NCBI RefSeq assembly: GCF_044594925.1 | Contig: NZ_CP138991.1 | Location: 744,001-808,000 of the forward strand | Source of the DNA: Maribacter sp044594925 | GTDB taxonomy: Bacteria; Bacteroidota; Bacteroidia; Flavobacteriales; Flavobacteriaceae | Direction: 5' to 3' | DNA length: 64,000 nucleotides | Shown here: in pieces, positions 25,894 to 34,128 of the stretch | How positions within the stretch are numbered: the stretch's first letter is position 1 | Layout: every line of letters begins with the position of its first letter | Position numbers and translations under genes: made by a program | Notes under the pieces: model-generated | What the model was told of the DNA's origin: nothing | Seen by the model: the letters and a program-made list of their open reading frames with translations, nothing else | Database searches by the model: none

Positions 25894-28611
25894 ATGAAAA
25901 GAATTTTTTGTTTTACACTATTCTTATTAGTAGGGCTAAACACCTATGGACAAGTGACCTTGCAGGGTATCGTAAAAGATAGCCTTAATATGCCCTTTGA
26001 TTTGGCGAATGTTGTTGCCATAAACCAAGAGACAAGTGGTTTGGAATCTTACGGTATTACCGATGCCGAGGGTAGGTATAAACTAGAACTAGGTAAGAAC
26101 GGTACCTATAAGTTACAGGTAAGTTATGTAGGTATGAAAACCTATGAAGAAATCATTTCTACCCTTGAAGAAGATATTGATAAAGACTTTACCCTTCAAC
26201 CACAAAATGCGTTGGACGAGGTAGAGCTTATTTATGAAATGCCCGTTAATATTCAGGGTGATACCTTGGTCTATAATGCGGACACTTTCAATAAAGGCAC
26301 AGAACGAAAGTTGGAGGATGTGCTGGAGAATTTGCCTGGGGTAGAAATTAATGAAGATGGTCAAGTAGAGGTAGAGGGTAAGGTCGTGAACAAACTCATG
26401 GTCAATGGAAAGGATTTTTTTGATGGCGACACCAAATTGGCGACAAAGAATATTCCGTCTAAGGCGGTAGATAAGATTCAAGTGTTGCGTAATTACTCCG
26501 AAGTGGGGCAAATGAGCAGTGTGCGTAATAATCAGGATAATGTGGCCCTGAACATTAAACTAAAAGAGGGTAAGGAGAACTTTTGGTTTGGTGATGTCAC
26601 CGCAGGAGCCGGAGTAGCACCAGATAATGAGCTCTATCTATTGCAACCTAAACTATTTTACTATAGTCCAAAGTATAGCCTTAATTTTATAGGAGACGTC
26701 AACAACACTGGAGAAGTAGCGCTAACACGTAGGGATATCCGAAATTTTGGTGGTGGTTTTCGCGCACCGAGCAGCAGCAGCGGCACTAATATTAATCTTG
26801 GGGATAACAGCCTTAACTTTCTAACCAGTCAGGGTAATGCGCTACAGATAGAAAATAAACTCGCCTCTGGGAATTTTAGTTACTCCCCTAATAAAGGCTT
26901 GGACTTGAGCGGTTTTCTTATTTACAACAGTAGCCGAATTCTTTCTAGGGAAACAAGCTTTATTCAATTCACTAATCCAGAATTAGGTATACCGGACGAA
27001 GCAACGGAGCAGTCCAGTACGGAACGCTCCAATCAAGCCCTGTTAAAGTTAAGTGCTTCCTATCAGCCTAATATGAATAACCAGCTAGATTATGATATTT
27101 TGGGACGTGTATCCAACGATGCTCAAAATCAAAGCCGAATTTCCTCGGTCATCGGTGCCACTGACCAAGTGGAGCAGGTAAAACCCTACAGCATCAATCA
27201 GAACATCAACTACTACTATACGCTCAACGAGAATAATATTTTTGCTTTTGAGGCACAACATTTATTCAAGAACGAAGACCCTTTTTATAATGCAATTTTG
27301 GTGAACGACCCGGATGGTGAAGATGCCTTTGATAGCACGGCGGAAGCCCTTGGTCTGGACACTTCCATTACGACCTATGATATTAATCAGAACAGGCGTA
27401 TAAAATCAAATCAACTAGACGCAAAGCTAGATTATTACAACCTTCTGAATGCCAAAAGCAATATTAATCTTACGCTAGGCGTAATTCTGAGCAGGCAAGA
27501 ATTTAACTCGGACATTTTTCAGTTTTTGGCAGATGGGTCGCAATTGAATCCCACACCAACAATCAATGATGGTCTTGCCGTAAACGATACGGATTATAAT
27601 TTTAGCGATATTTATTTGGGATTACATTATCGACTAAAAACAGGGATATTTACCATAACTCCTGGGTTCTCGGTGCACGCATACGGAAATAAGAACATTC
27701 AGTTCGGGGAAACCTTTAAAGACAATTTCTTTAGGGTGTTACCGGATTTTGAAACCCGTTTACAGCTAAAGAAAAGCGAATCCCTAACCGTACGCTATAA
27801 TATGCGTAATCAGTTTACGGATGTTACCCGTTTGGCGCAGGGCTTGGTGTTGAATAATTTTAATAGCCTACAGTTTGGAGCGCCAGACCTGCAGAATGCC
27901 TTATCACATAATGTAAGTCTTTTGTACAGTAGTTTTAATCTGTTCAACTATACCAATGTATTCGCCAGAGCGGCCTATACCAGTAATATTGACCAAGTAA
28001 GAAGCCTTACCAGTTTTGACAATGTGATACGGACCAGTACCTTTTTTAATTCTGCCTTTGCGGATGAGAACGTGAGTGTTTTTGGTCGTGTGCAGCGCAC
28101 CTTTGGTAAAGTAAGGGCTAGCCTTAATGCGAATTTTAACTACAGTAAAATAAACCAGTTCATACAGGGGCAGCAGTCCTTGAACGAGGGCTATACCCAA
28201 ACCTATACGCCGGGGTTGCGTACCAATTTTAAGGTGGCACCGAATATCAATTTAAGATATCGCTACAGTGTTACGAACAACAATCAGGGAAGCCGAGAAA
28301 CCAAGTTCGTCACCAATGCCCCTTCTGCGGAGTTTGATGCCTACATTTGGAAATCATTGACCGTTAGAAGCAACTATACCTATACCAATCAAGATTTGGG
28401 TAATGGGGACTCGCAATCTTTTCAGAACTGGGATGCCTCCTTAGCCTACAGAAAGGATAGGGATGCCAAATGGGAGTATGAGATTAAAGCAACAAACCTA
28501 TTGGATATTGATTCTCAAGTACGGAACAATGCCAATAATATCTCTGTTTTTACTTCAGAAACTTTTATTCAGCCACGATTTTTAACCTTTAGGGTGGTGT
28601 ATACGCTTTAG
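25894..28611 (+). CDS. Outer-membrane beta-barrel (TonB-dependent receptor-like) protein
   Basis: 905 residues with signal peptide MKRIFCFTLFLLVGLNTYGQ. An N-terminal carboxypeptidase-regulatory-like domain (~20-105, VTLQGIVKDSLNMPFDLANV) precedes a plug-like part (~125-225, KLEDVLENLPGVEINEDG and LMVNGKDFFDGDTKLATKNI). The remainder is an outer-membrane barrel rich in aromatic-ended strands, ending FIQPRFLTFRVVYTL. This is the usual partner of GLPGLI proteins. No TonB box was identified with certainty, and the ligand is unknown. A weak terminator-like hairpin lies about 130 bases downstream. Confidence 0.9.
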   Translation: MKRIFCFTLFLLVGLNTYGQVTLQGIVKDSLNMPFDLANVVAINQETSGLESYGITDAEGRYKLELGKNGTYKLQVSYVGMKTYEEIISTLEEDIDKDFTLQPQNALDEVELIYEMPVNIQGDTLVYNADTFNKGTERKLEDVLENLPGVEINEDGQVEVEGKVVNKLMVNGKDFFDGDTKLATKNIPSKAVDKIQVLRNYSEVGQMSSVRNNQDNVALNIKLKEGKENFWFGDVTAGAGVAPDNELYLLQPKLFYYSPKYSLNFIGDVNNTGEVALTRRDIRNFGGGFRAPSSSSGTNINLGDNSLNFLTSQGNALQIENKLASGNFSYSPNKGLDLSGFLIYNSSRILSRETSFIQFTNPELGIPDEATEQSSTERSNQALLKLSASYQPNMNNQLDYDILGRVSNDAQNQSRISSVIGATDQVEQVKPYSINQNINYYYTLNENNIFAFEAQHLFKNEDPFYNAILVNDPDGEDAFDSTAEALGLDTSITTYDINQNRRIKSNQLDAKLDYYNLLNAKSNINLTLGVILSRQEFNSDIFQFLADGSQLNPTPTINDGLAVNDTDYNFSDIYLGLHYRLKTGIFTITPGFSVHAYGNKNIQFGETFKDNFFRVLPDFETRLQLKKSESLTVRYNMRNQFTDVTRLAQGLVLNNFNSLQFGAPDLQNALSHNVSLLYSSFNLFNYTNVFARAAYTSNIDQVRSLTSFDNVIRTSTFFNSAFADENVSVFGRVQRTFGKVRASLNANFNYSKINQFIQGQQSLNEGYTQTYTPGLRTNFKVAPNINLRYRYSVTNNNQGSRETKFVTNAPSAEFDAYIWKSLTVRSNYTYTNQDLGNGDSQSFQNWDASLAYRKDRDAKWEYEIKATNLLDIDSQVRNNANNISVFTSETFIQPRFLTFRVVYTL

Positions 28612-28912
28612 TCTTTCTTCGGCAGTCCGAGGTAGGAATAGATTGCAAAGTTTGATTTTAGATCTAGAAAACGAAAAAACTTTTATTGTACCATGGAGAG
28701 TTCAAAGCGCTTCTCATCATTAACGGGTAACGAAATTAATGCGAAGAAAGAACGGTTGAACGCTTTCTTTTTTTGCAGAAAATTTATTGGAAAGCAATTA
28801 CGAATCTAAACCAAAGAAGGTAAATTGCATTAAAGTACTTTCGCTTTGCTAAAGTCAGTACTGCATACAACGTAAAAAAAAACTCCTAAACGGCTTCTGT
28901 CCATTTTTTATC
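28612..28912. other. Intergenic region between receptor and cupin genes, no gene
   Basis: These 301 bases separate convergent genes. I see no coding sequence. It holds a weak hairpin with a T-run (28744-28774), an AGTACT pair (28834-28839 and 28857-28862) around a CTTTGCT loop, and an A9 run at 28873-28881 that would be a T-run for the cupin transcript on the minus strand. Confidence 0.5.
28744..28774 (+). terminator. Weak candidate terminator after the receptor gene
   Basis: AAGAAAG (28744-28750) pairs with CTTTCTT (28763-28769) over a 12-base loop and is followed by TTTTT. The stem is short and AT-rich, so the call is weak. Confidence 0.3.
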
Positions 28913-29389
28913 TTAATTATGGTTTAGCTTTTCCGCAACCTTGTCATAATACTCTTGTGTCACCACTTCAGTCCATGTAGTTGGTTGTCCGCCGCCATAT
29001 AAAGCCAAATAGGTTACATCGCTAAACTTGGTAGAAGCGTGCCAATGTTCAATAGCTTTTTCACATTTAATGACATCACCTTCTTTAAGAATTATGGGTT
29101 CCTTTCCTCTTTCTTGGTAGTAAGCCTCACCATCAACAATTAGCAGTACTTGGGCCGAAGCATGTTCGTGCCAATCCAAGGTTGAGTTTGCTTTAAAGGT
29201 TGCTTTAGTGATATTATAGCCCAATTCTTGGTCATCGTGAATGATGCGATTCAGCCAAGCCTCCCCTATATAATGGGTATTTGGCGCTTTAGAGCCTTTT
29301 GTTAAATAGGATGCGACATTATATTCGGAATCTTGGGAAAACCCTGATATTGAGGCTAAAATAAAAAGAACAACTATTGAATTTCTCAT
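28913..29389 (-). CDS. Secreted cupin-domain protein
   Basis: 158 residues with signal peptide MRNSIVVLFILASISGFSQ. A single cupin barrel spans ~55-140, with the metal-site pattern STLDWHEHASAQVLLIVDGE (H-x-H...Q) and IEHWHAS as the second motif (His). This gives two to three His ligands as in metal-binding cupins. Exported small cupins of this kind are often annotated as oxygenases or carboxymuconolactone-type proteins, but the reaction is unknown. It is 45 bases downstream of the DUF6090-like gene and may be the last gene of that transcript. Confidence 0.85.
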   Translation of the reverse strand: MRNSIVVLFILASISGFSQDSEYNVASYLTKGSKAPNTHYIGEAWLNRIIHDDQELGYNITKATFKANSTLDWHEHASAQVLLIVDGEAYYQERGKEPIILKEGDVIKCEKAIEHWHASTKFSDVTYLALYGGGQPTTWTEVVTQEYYDKVAEKLNHN

Positions 29390-29433
29390 TATATGAAGAT
29401 ATAGTTTTTAGTTCAGCAATTAAAGTAAATAGT

Positions 29434-30150
29434 TTAATCCAATTCTTTTAGGTATGCTTTGATATTCTTTCGCAAGTCACCAATTAGTAACTCTGAAATT
29501 TCAGCAGAATCATATCTATCTTGTTTTCCAACGGCAATCTTCCATAAATAACTTTTCAAAAGAAACCTCTTTTTCTCTTCAACCTGAAGCGGTAATTTAA
29601 TTCCAATGATGTTTCCAATTGCATCGTACTCGAAGTTTGGAGCAATAGCATTGTTTATGGGATGGAAATAATTGCTCATAAATTTATATTCGTCGTACTC
29701 CTCATTAAATTTTCTATTTAAATCATAGTTAACTTCGTATAAGGAGATGATGGCGCTTCTTAAAGAATCGTTTTTAATTGTTTCCAAACCTTTAGATTTT
29801 AAAGACTCATACCCTGATTTGTTTTGTACAACCACAGATTCTCTGGTGAGAAAAAAATAAAATTTTAGCAAAGAATCTTTTTCAACAATTTCACCATCGA
29901 ATAGTCTGTTAAAATATTTAGTTCCTCGAAGTGCAACTTTATAATAATACTTATCATTTACTATATCTAAACTGTCGCGCTCTAATCCTTTATATATCTC
30001 AGTTAAGATTCTATTCTCAGCAATTTCATCTTTTCTTTTGTCGTTCCATCGGTCCAAAAGAAAGGCTAAAGTAACGGCGAGAAAAATGGAGAGGAATTCG
30101 AATAAATATTTCCTCCATTTTTTGAACTTAAATCTATTTTTTATTTTCAT
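29434..30150 (-). CDS. Divergent DUF6090-like single-span membrane protein
   Basis: 238 residues. The layout is that of the DUF6090 genes upstream: a very basic N-terminus (MKIKNRFKFKKWRKYL), one hydrophobic helix (FEFLSIFLAVTLAFLLDRW) ending in W-N, and a ~190-residue helical ectodomain with GYESLKSKGLETIKNDSLRS. The phrase ALEDIKSSGNLNILTDLSIK in the paralogue at 30970 has the same spacing, which supports homology. It lacks the shared 5' sequence and the mini-ORF that precedes the other copies. Function is unknown. 21 bases separate it from the membrane gene upstream. Confidence 0.65.
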   Translation of the reverse strand: MKIKNRFKFKKWRKYLFEFLSIFLAVTLAFLLDRWNDKRKDEIAENRILTEIYKGLERDSLDIVNDKYYYKVALRGTKYFNRLFDGEIVEKDSLLKFYFFLTRESVVVQNKSGYESLKSKGLETIKNDSLRSAIISLYEVNYDLNRKFNEEYDEYKFMSNYFHPINNAIAPNFEYDAIGNIIGIKLPLQVEEKKRFLLKSYLWKIAVGKQDRYDSAEISELLIGDLRKNIKAYLKELD

Positions 30151-30171
30151 GACTATGGTTTTTTAAAATAC

Positions 30172-30741
30172 TTATTCCGTTCTAGCTTTAAGTACGCTGT
30201 CCTTCTTGAAAATTAATACTATGATTCCAATTGCCAGTAAAATATGATTAACCACGATAAGCATTCTATTATGAAAAGTAAACGCGCCAAATCCAATTCC
30301 AATTACTCCAATGAACACCAATATTGACCATAGAATATGTTTTTTTATGAATTTACCTGCGTGAGCTGCTAATCCCAAATAGAATAACGCTGGTCCGATA
30401 GTCAAAAAAGGAATTCGAATGGAAGGTCTTTCCATTATTTGTCTGGTTAATTCGTACATTCCATCATAGTCAGTTCCATAACTCCACCATAAGAAATCGA
30501 TTGTTGCTTGTCCCACTAATGCAACTATACCTAAAGAGGTAAGGATTGACGCCAGACCACTAAAAATATTATCCGAAAATATGTAGTTTACTGATAAACA
30601 AAGCAATGCTCCAATCAATAATAACCAATGGGCATAATCAATTGGCTGTTGATTTTGGATAAGTTCATCTCCTCCTAGAAGCAGTGTTTGATTGATAATC
30701 AAAAAAACTAATCCGATGATAGCTGAATACTTTAGTTTCAT
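30172..30741 (-). CDS. Multi-pass membrane protein of unknown function
   Basis: 189 residues, mostly hydrophobic, with about five to six helices: IIGLVFLIINQTLLL, WLLLIGALLCLSVNYI, LTSLGIVALVGQATIDFLWW, FLTIGPALFYLGLAAHAG, ILWSILVFIGVIGIGFGAF and ILLAIGIIVLIF. No conserved enzymatic motif was recognised. It lies between the DUF6090-like genes on the same strand, 21 bases before the divergent copy, and may belong to the same transcript. Confidence 0.72.
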   Translation of the reverse strand: MKLKYSAIIGLVFLIINQTLLLGGDELIQNQQPIDYAHWLLLIGALLCLSVNYIFSDNIFSGLASILTSLGIVALVGQATIDFLWWSYGTDYDGMYELTRQIMERPSIRIPFLTIGPALFYLGLAAHAGKFIKKHILWSILVFIGVIGIGFGAFTFHNRMLIVVNHILLAIGIIVLIFKKDSVLKARTE

Positions 30742-30969
30742 TATTCCAATTAGGTTAGTAAGTACATCTAAAACTCAGATTTTTATTTATCTCCAAAATG
30801 ATTTTTTCCTGAATTGTAGCATAGAGGCGATGGGTTGTCAAAATGTTGTGCAAGGCCAAATCCATAAGATTTTGCGACTTCTTAAATATACACAGACCTT
30901 TCGGTTAAGTCCTAAGCCTACCTTATTTATAGGTTTTGTTGCGCTCTTGTTATTTTAAACTGTTCAATT

Positions 30970-31743
30970 CTATTGATCCTGGCATTTTTTTTCAAGTAAA
31001 CTTTTTATCGACAGGATTTCATTTTCAGCTGATTTCAATATTTGTTTATTGCGAGCATTAATTCCCAAATAAAATATGGCATCATTTAACATTATTTCCC
31101 TTATTTCAGCCGTAAAATTAACTTTTGAATTCAGTACGTCAAGGTCGACTTTTGTGTTATCTATACCGTTCAATTCCTCTGCAATCTTTATCCAACCTGA
31201 ACTAACCATATCCTTCTTTTCAAAAAAACGTTTATCTGTGATAGCTTTTCCGTTAGTTTCTATAATGGAGCTTGTTCTAGCCATTGATTCATAGTAAGAA
31301 GCCAACTTGTTTTTAATAGAAAGGTCTGTTAGTATATTTAAATTTCCACTCGATTTAATGTCTTCCAAAGCGTCGGTTGTGGCTCGGTAATTTCTGTTGG
31401 AAAATTTGACGGATTTTAAAAGATTTGGGGTGATACTGTCTAAAGGTAAGGTGTCGTCTAACAACGTTTGAATCATAGTGTTATTCGCGTTAATTCTTAT
31501 GTTTAACAGTTCAAGAGAGTATTCATAATTACTATAGTCCTGTTTAACGTCTTCCAGTAATCTACAGTAATACTGCTTTTCTAATTTTCTATCCTTCTTG
31601 TCTTGATTCCAACTATCTATTTGCAAGGCAATCAAGATACCAATGACCACGAGAACAATTTCACCTATGGCATAGAGTAGGTACTTGGAGAACTTATTCT
31701 CAGATAAAAGAGACTTTCTTATTCTGCGAAAAAACTTAATCAT
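30970..31743 (-). CDS. DUF6090-type membrane protein, array copy 4
   Basis: 257 residues. A basic start (MIKFFRRIRKSLLSENKF) leads into one membrane helix (~22-42, YLLYAIGEIVLVVIGILIAL) and the D-S-W-N motif, then a helical ectodomain of ~210 residues. The first ~56 bases differ from the copy at 32666 by a single synonymous change, whereas the bodies are strongly diverged. Its ATG overlaps the stop of a mini-ORF (ATGATTAA), so translation is probably coupled. Topology is predicted N-in with the C-terminal domain outside the cytoplasm; function is unknown. Confidence 0.85.
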   Translation of the reverse strand: MIKFFRRIRKSLLSENKFSKYLLYAIGEIVLVVIGILIALQIDSWNQDKKDRKLEKQYYCRLLEDVKQDYSNYEYSLELLNIRINANNTMIQTLLDDTLPLDSITPNLLKSVKFSNRNYRATTDALEDIKSSGNLNILTDLSIKNKLASYYESMARTSSIIETNGKAITDKRFFEKKDMVSSGWIKIAEELNGIDNTKVDLDVLNSKVNFTAEIREIMLNDAIFYLGINARNKQILKSAENEILSIKSLLEKKCQDQ

Positions 31744-31837
31744 AGTCTGCGGATTTTACCCACCCCTCAATCCCCTCCCAGGAGGGGAGGTTCTTTGAAA
31801 GTAAGTTTTGTCTAGTTTTTCGAAAGAATTTTATCAT
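31736..31837 (-). repeat. Mini-ORF/hairpin unit (copy 5 of 5) before DUF6090 copy 4
   Basis: A 102-base unit readable as 33 codons: it starts MIKFFRKTRQNLLSK, like a DUF6090 N-terminus, and continues NLPSWEGIEGWVKSADYD encoded by a GC-rich repeat. The repeat holds a hairpin (CCCCTCC 31772-31778, GGAGGGG 31781-31787). Its stop overlaps the ATG of the gene at 31743 by 8 bases. The frame is intact. Its start lies 46 bases after the preceding gene, unlike the closer copies. Confidence 0.8.
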
Positions 31838-31883
31838 GGGTTAGGGGTCGATTATAATTTCTGACATCAAATTTACGCTTTCG

Positions 31884-32666
31884 TTATTCTTCAATCTCGG
31901 AAGCTAAAACTTCAAGAATATGATCGATTCGCTTTAGTAGTGTTTGGCTTTCTTGATTGGTAAAAGTATTTAAGTTCAAACTCCATGTAATGATACCTTC
32001 AAGTTTTGGGTCCAAAAGCAATTCTTCTTTGCTGACCTTGCTGATTTTGGATTTTCCAGGTATTGGATTAAGGGTTTCTGTGGTCTCCAACAGGCTTGAG
32101 CCTGCTTTTTGCCAAAAGCTATAGCCAAAATCGCGTGAAATACCAATTTCGTTGAGATAATTCGAGAATTGCAATTCCCAATATCTTAAAAACATTAGCT
32201 CAACCTCCTTAAGTTGGACGACATCCGTACTCCAATTGATAAGCAACTCTTTTAGCTCTTCGCTTTGAATGGTTTCAATATTTCCTGAACGTACCAAGTC
32301 ATTTTGAATCGGGTCAAAGGTTGTTGGAATAACACTTCCAAGATATGCGAAGATACTATCCAACTCCGCCTTTTCTGGTTCGTTATAAAAAGTGAGCAAA
32401 CGTGTACATTTTCTATTGATGTCCTTTTTGCTTTCAGTTTTTTCCAGAAGTTGTGCACGGTTCGATGTAAACTCTTTTCTTAACCTTTTTAGAATCTCTT
32501 GCTCTTTTACATTGTCTTTCCGCTGCTCGTTCCAAGTATTGATTTGTAACGCAATCAAAATACCGATGACTACCAAAATGATTTCGCCAATGGCGTAGAG
32601 CAGGTACTTTGAGAACTTATTCTCAGATAAAAGTGACTTTCTTATTCTGCGAAAAAACTTAATCAT
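31884..32666 (-). CDS. DUF6090-type membrane protein, array copy 3
   Basis: 260 residues. The same basic N-terminus and single helix (~22-42, YLLYAIGEIILVVIGILIAL) as its neighbours is followed by INTWNEQRKD and an ectodomain with LRKEFTSNRAQLLEK and NDLVRSGNIETIQSEELKEL. The latter motif (RSG or TD, then L-x-x-I-Q-x-E-x-L) recurs in the copies at 33243 and 34121. ATG 32666 overlaps the stop of the mini-ORF upstream. Function is unknown. The ectodomain resembles that at 33243 more than that at 30970. Confidence 0.85.
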   Translation of the reverse strand: MIKFFRRIRKSLLSENKFSKYLLYAIGEIILVVIGILIALQINTWNEQRKDNVKEQEILKRLRKEFTSNRAQLLEKTESKKDINRKCTRLLTFYNEPEKAELDSIFAYLGSVIPTTFDPIQNDLVRSGNIETIQSEELKELLINWSTDVVQLKEVELMFLRYWELQFSNYLNEIGISRDFGYSFWQKAGSSLLETTETLNPIPGKSKISKVSKEELLLDPKLEGIITWSLNLNTFTNQESQTLLKRIDHILEVLASEIEE

Positions 32667-32760
32667 AGCTTACGGATTTTACCCACCTCTCAATGCCCTC
32701 CCAAGGGGGGAGGCTTTTAGCGGTTAGTTTTTATCTAATTTTTCTAAAGAATTTTAGCAT
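32659..32760 (-). repeat. Mini-ORF/hairpin unit (copy 4 of 5), frame broken
   Basis: The same 102-base unit, starting MLKFFRKIR, but codon 10 is TAA where other copies have CAA or CAC. The frame then reopens (KLTAKSLPPW...SYD). The hairpin has also drifted (CCCTCCC/GGGGGG). It still ends in the 8-base overlap with ATG 32666 and begins within the last codons of the DUF559 gene (7-base overlap, ATGCTAA). It looks like a decayed copy. Confidence 0.78.
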
Positions 32761-33164
32761 GGTTTTTGGCTTTTCCCCTCCTGGGAGGGGCTAGGGGTGG
32801 GTTTTAAGTTATCAATTTCCATTTTAATCTTTTCTAGAACCCAACCCAAATTATTTTTTACATCCAAATCACTGAATCGGGTTACGGTAACCCCAAGGCT
32901 TTCCAATCGGTTTTGTCGGATCATATCCTTTTCTTGGTGACCCTCTTTAAAATGAACCGAACCATCAACTTCAATGGCCAGTTTCAAATCTTTACAATAA
33001 AAATCGACTATATATTGGTCGATTGGTATTTGCCTACTAAATCGTACACCCAATTTTTTACCCTTTACTTCGCGCCAAAGGGCAATCTCGCCCAAAGTCA
33101 TGTTATTCCGTAGTTCTCTGGCGTAAGCGACCAAATTTTGGTTATATGGAATTATTTTTTTCAT
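32754..33164 (-). CDS. DUF559 endonuclease-domain protein
   Basis: 136 residues from ATG 33164 (MKKIIPYNQNLVAYARELRN). A GTG four codons earlier is less likely. Residues ~15-115 are a DUF559 domain, a restriction-endonuclease-like fold related to Vsr: MTLGEIALWREVKGKKLGVR, QYIVDFYCKDLKLAIEVDGS with the D...E-x-D metal site, and SLGVTVTRFSDLDVKNNL. The last ~15 residues (PTPSPSQEGKSQKPC) are encoded by the inverted hairpin repeat, not by the domain. It interrupts the DUF6090 array and is flanked by oppositely oriented repeat copies. Its stop overlaps the start of a mini-ORF. Confidence 0.88.
   Translation of the reverse strand: MKKIIPYNQNLVAYARELRNNMTLGEIALWREVKGKKLGVRFSRQIPIDQYIVDFYCKDLKLAIEVDGSVHFKEGHQEKDMIRQNRLESLGVTVTRFSDLDVKNNLGWVLEKIKMEIDNLKPTPSPSQEGKSQKPC
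32773..32803 (+). repeat. Inverted copy of the hairpin repeat, inside the DUF559 C-terminus
   Basis: TTCCCCTCCTGGGAGGGGCT followed by AGGGGTGGG is the hairpin repeat in the opposite orientation to the other copies in the array. On the minus strand it encodes the DUF559 tail PTPSPSQEGK. Together with the copy at 33172-33206 it forms an inverted-repeat pair around the nuclease gene. Confidence 0.75.
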
Positions 33165-33166
33165 AG

Positions 33167-33250
33167 CTATGCCCACCCCTGGATCCCCTCCGAGGAGGGG
33201 AGGTTTTCCGCAAGAAGTTTTTGTCTGATTTTTATAAAGAACTTAGTCAT
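33167..33250 (-). repeat. Mini-ORF/hairpin unit (copy 3 of 5), shortened
   Basis: 27 codons, starting MTKFFIKIRQKLLAE and ending NLPSSEGIQGWA with TAG, instead of the 33 codons elsewhere. The usual KSANYD end is missing because the DUF559 gene begins here, its ATG lying 2 bases after the stop. The start overlaps the stop of the gene at 33243 by 8 bases (ATGACTAA). The hairpin CCCCTCC/GGAGGGG is intact. Confidence 0.78.
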
Positions 33251-34034
33251 TTTTTATCTCTGAATTTATAATCTCAAGCATTTCAATAATTCTGTTTCGC
33301 AACGTAGCTGATTGAATATTGGCGTTTTGATGAAAGGAAATGGCCATAGCCGGAATGCTTTCTTGTTCAGGATCTGCTAAAATCTTTTTGAAGGCTATTT
33401 TCCTTTTAGATGGGTTTATTCTAAATTCTAAACTAGAAGACTTGTCTAAAGCTTCTACTGGTGAATAGCCATCTTTCCAAATGTTATTGTTTAGATTTCG
33501 AGATGTGCCCGATCCAATAATCAATTGCACAATAAATTGGTTTCGAAATGTTTGATATTGCTTTTCCTGTTCTTGTACTTGGTATACTTCAGATGACCAG
33601 TTAGATAAAAGCGATACAAGCTTTTCGTTTTGTATCAGCTGTAATTTATCTGTACCTATGATGTCATTTTTTATAGGATCAAAAGTGGGGTCTATCGCTA
33701 GATGCCACCAAGAGGTGTAAAAAGTTTCTTCATCAAAAATTTCTGGATTGTCTACAAAACTTAGCAATTTATGAGAAGCTTCGATGGCTCTATTTCGCAT
33801 GTAAATTTTTTCTTCAAGCTGCGCAAGATTGGCTTCGTATTCCCTTTTTAATTGTACTAATATTTTTTGTTCTAGAATTCTGCCTTTTCGCCCCTCATTC
33901 CAGTCGTTCACTTGTAGTGCTAAAAGAATACCTATCATCACGAGAAATATTTCACCTAAGGCATAGAGCAAGTACTTTGAAAACTTATTCTCAGATAAAA
34001 GCGACTTTCTTATTCTGCGAAAAAATTTAATCAT
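33243..34034 (-). CDS. DUF6090-type membrane protein, array copy 2
   Basis: 263 residues. MIKFFRRIRKSLLSENKF and one membrane helix (YLLYALGEIFLVMIGILLAL) lead to VNDWNEGRKG and a helical ectodomain with LKREYEANLAQLEEK and NDIIGTDKLQLIQNEKLVSL. The first 50 bases match copies 3 and 4 almost exactly, then the sequences part. Its ATG overlaps a mini-ORF stop, and its own stop overlaps the next mini-ORF start (ATGACTAA). This gives a continuous chain of overlaps. Function is unknown. Confidence 0.85.
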   Translation of the reverse strand: MIKFFRRIRKSLLSENKFSKYLLYALGEIFLVMIGILLALQVNDWNEGRKGRILEQKILVQLKREYEANLAQLEEKIYMRNRAIEASHKLLSFVDNPEIFDEETFYTSWWHLAIDPTFDPIKNDIIGTDKLQLIQNEKLVSLLSNWSSEVYQVQEQEKQYQTFRNQFIVQLIIGSGTSRNLNNNIWKDGYSPVEALDKSSSLEFRINPSKRKIAFKKILADPEQESIPAMAISFHQNANIQSATLRNRIIEMLEIINSEIKND

Positions 34035-34128
34035 AGTTTGCGGATTTTACCCACCCCTCAGTCCCCTCCAAGGAGGGGAGGTTCTGTAAATGTAGTTTGT
34101 GTCTGATTTTTTTAAAGAATTTATTCAT
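34027..34128 (-). repeat. Mini-ORF/hairpin unit (copy 2 of 5), intact
   Basis: A 102-base unit with an intact 33-codon frame, beginning MNKFFKKIRHKLHLQ and ending NLPSLEGTEGWVKSANYD. It overlaps the stop of the gene at 34121 by 8 bases (ATGAATAA) and the start of the gene at 34034 by 8 bases (ATGATTAA). The hairpin CCCCTCC-AA-GGAGGGG is perfect. Confidence 0.8.

Noticed and set aside
26113..26511. 132-codon minus-strand open frame
   Set aside because: It lies entirely inside the receptor gene on the other strand, has no signal or domain, and its residues mirror the receptor codons; treated as a shadow frame.
31772..31787. GC hairpin as an intrinsic terminator between DUF6090 genes
   Set aside because: No T-run follows on either strand in any of the copies, and the hairpin sits within a reading frame.
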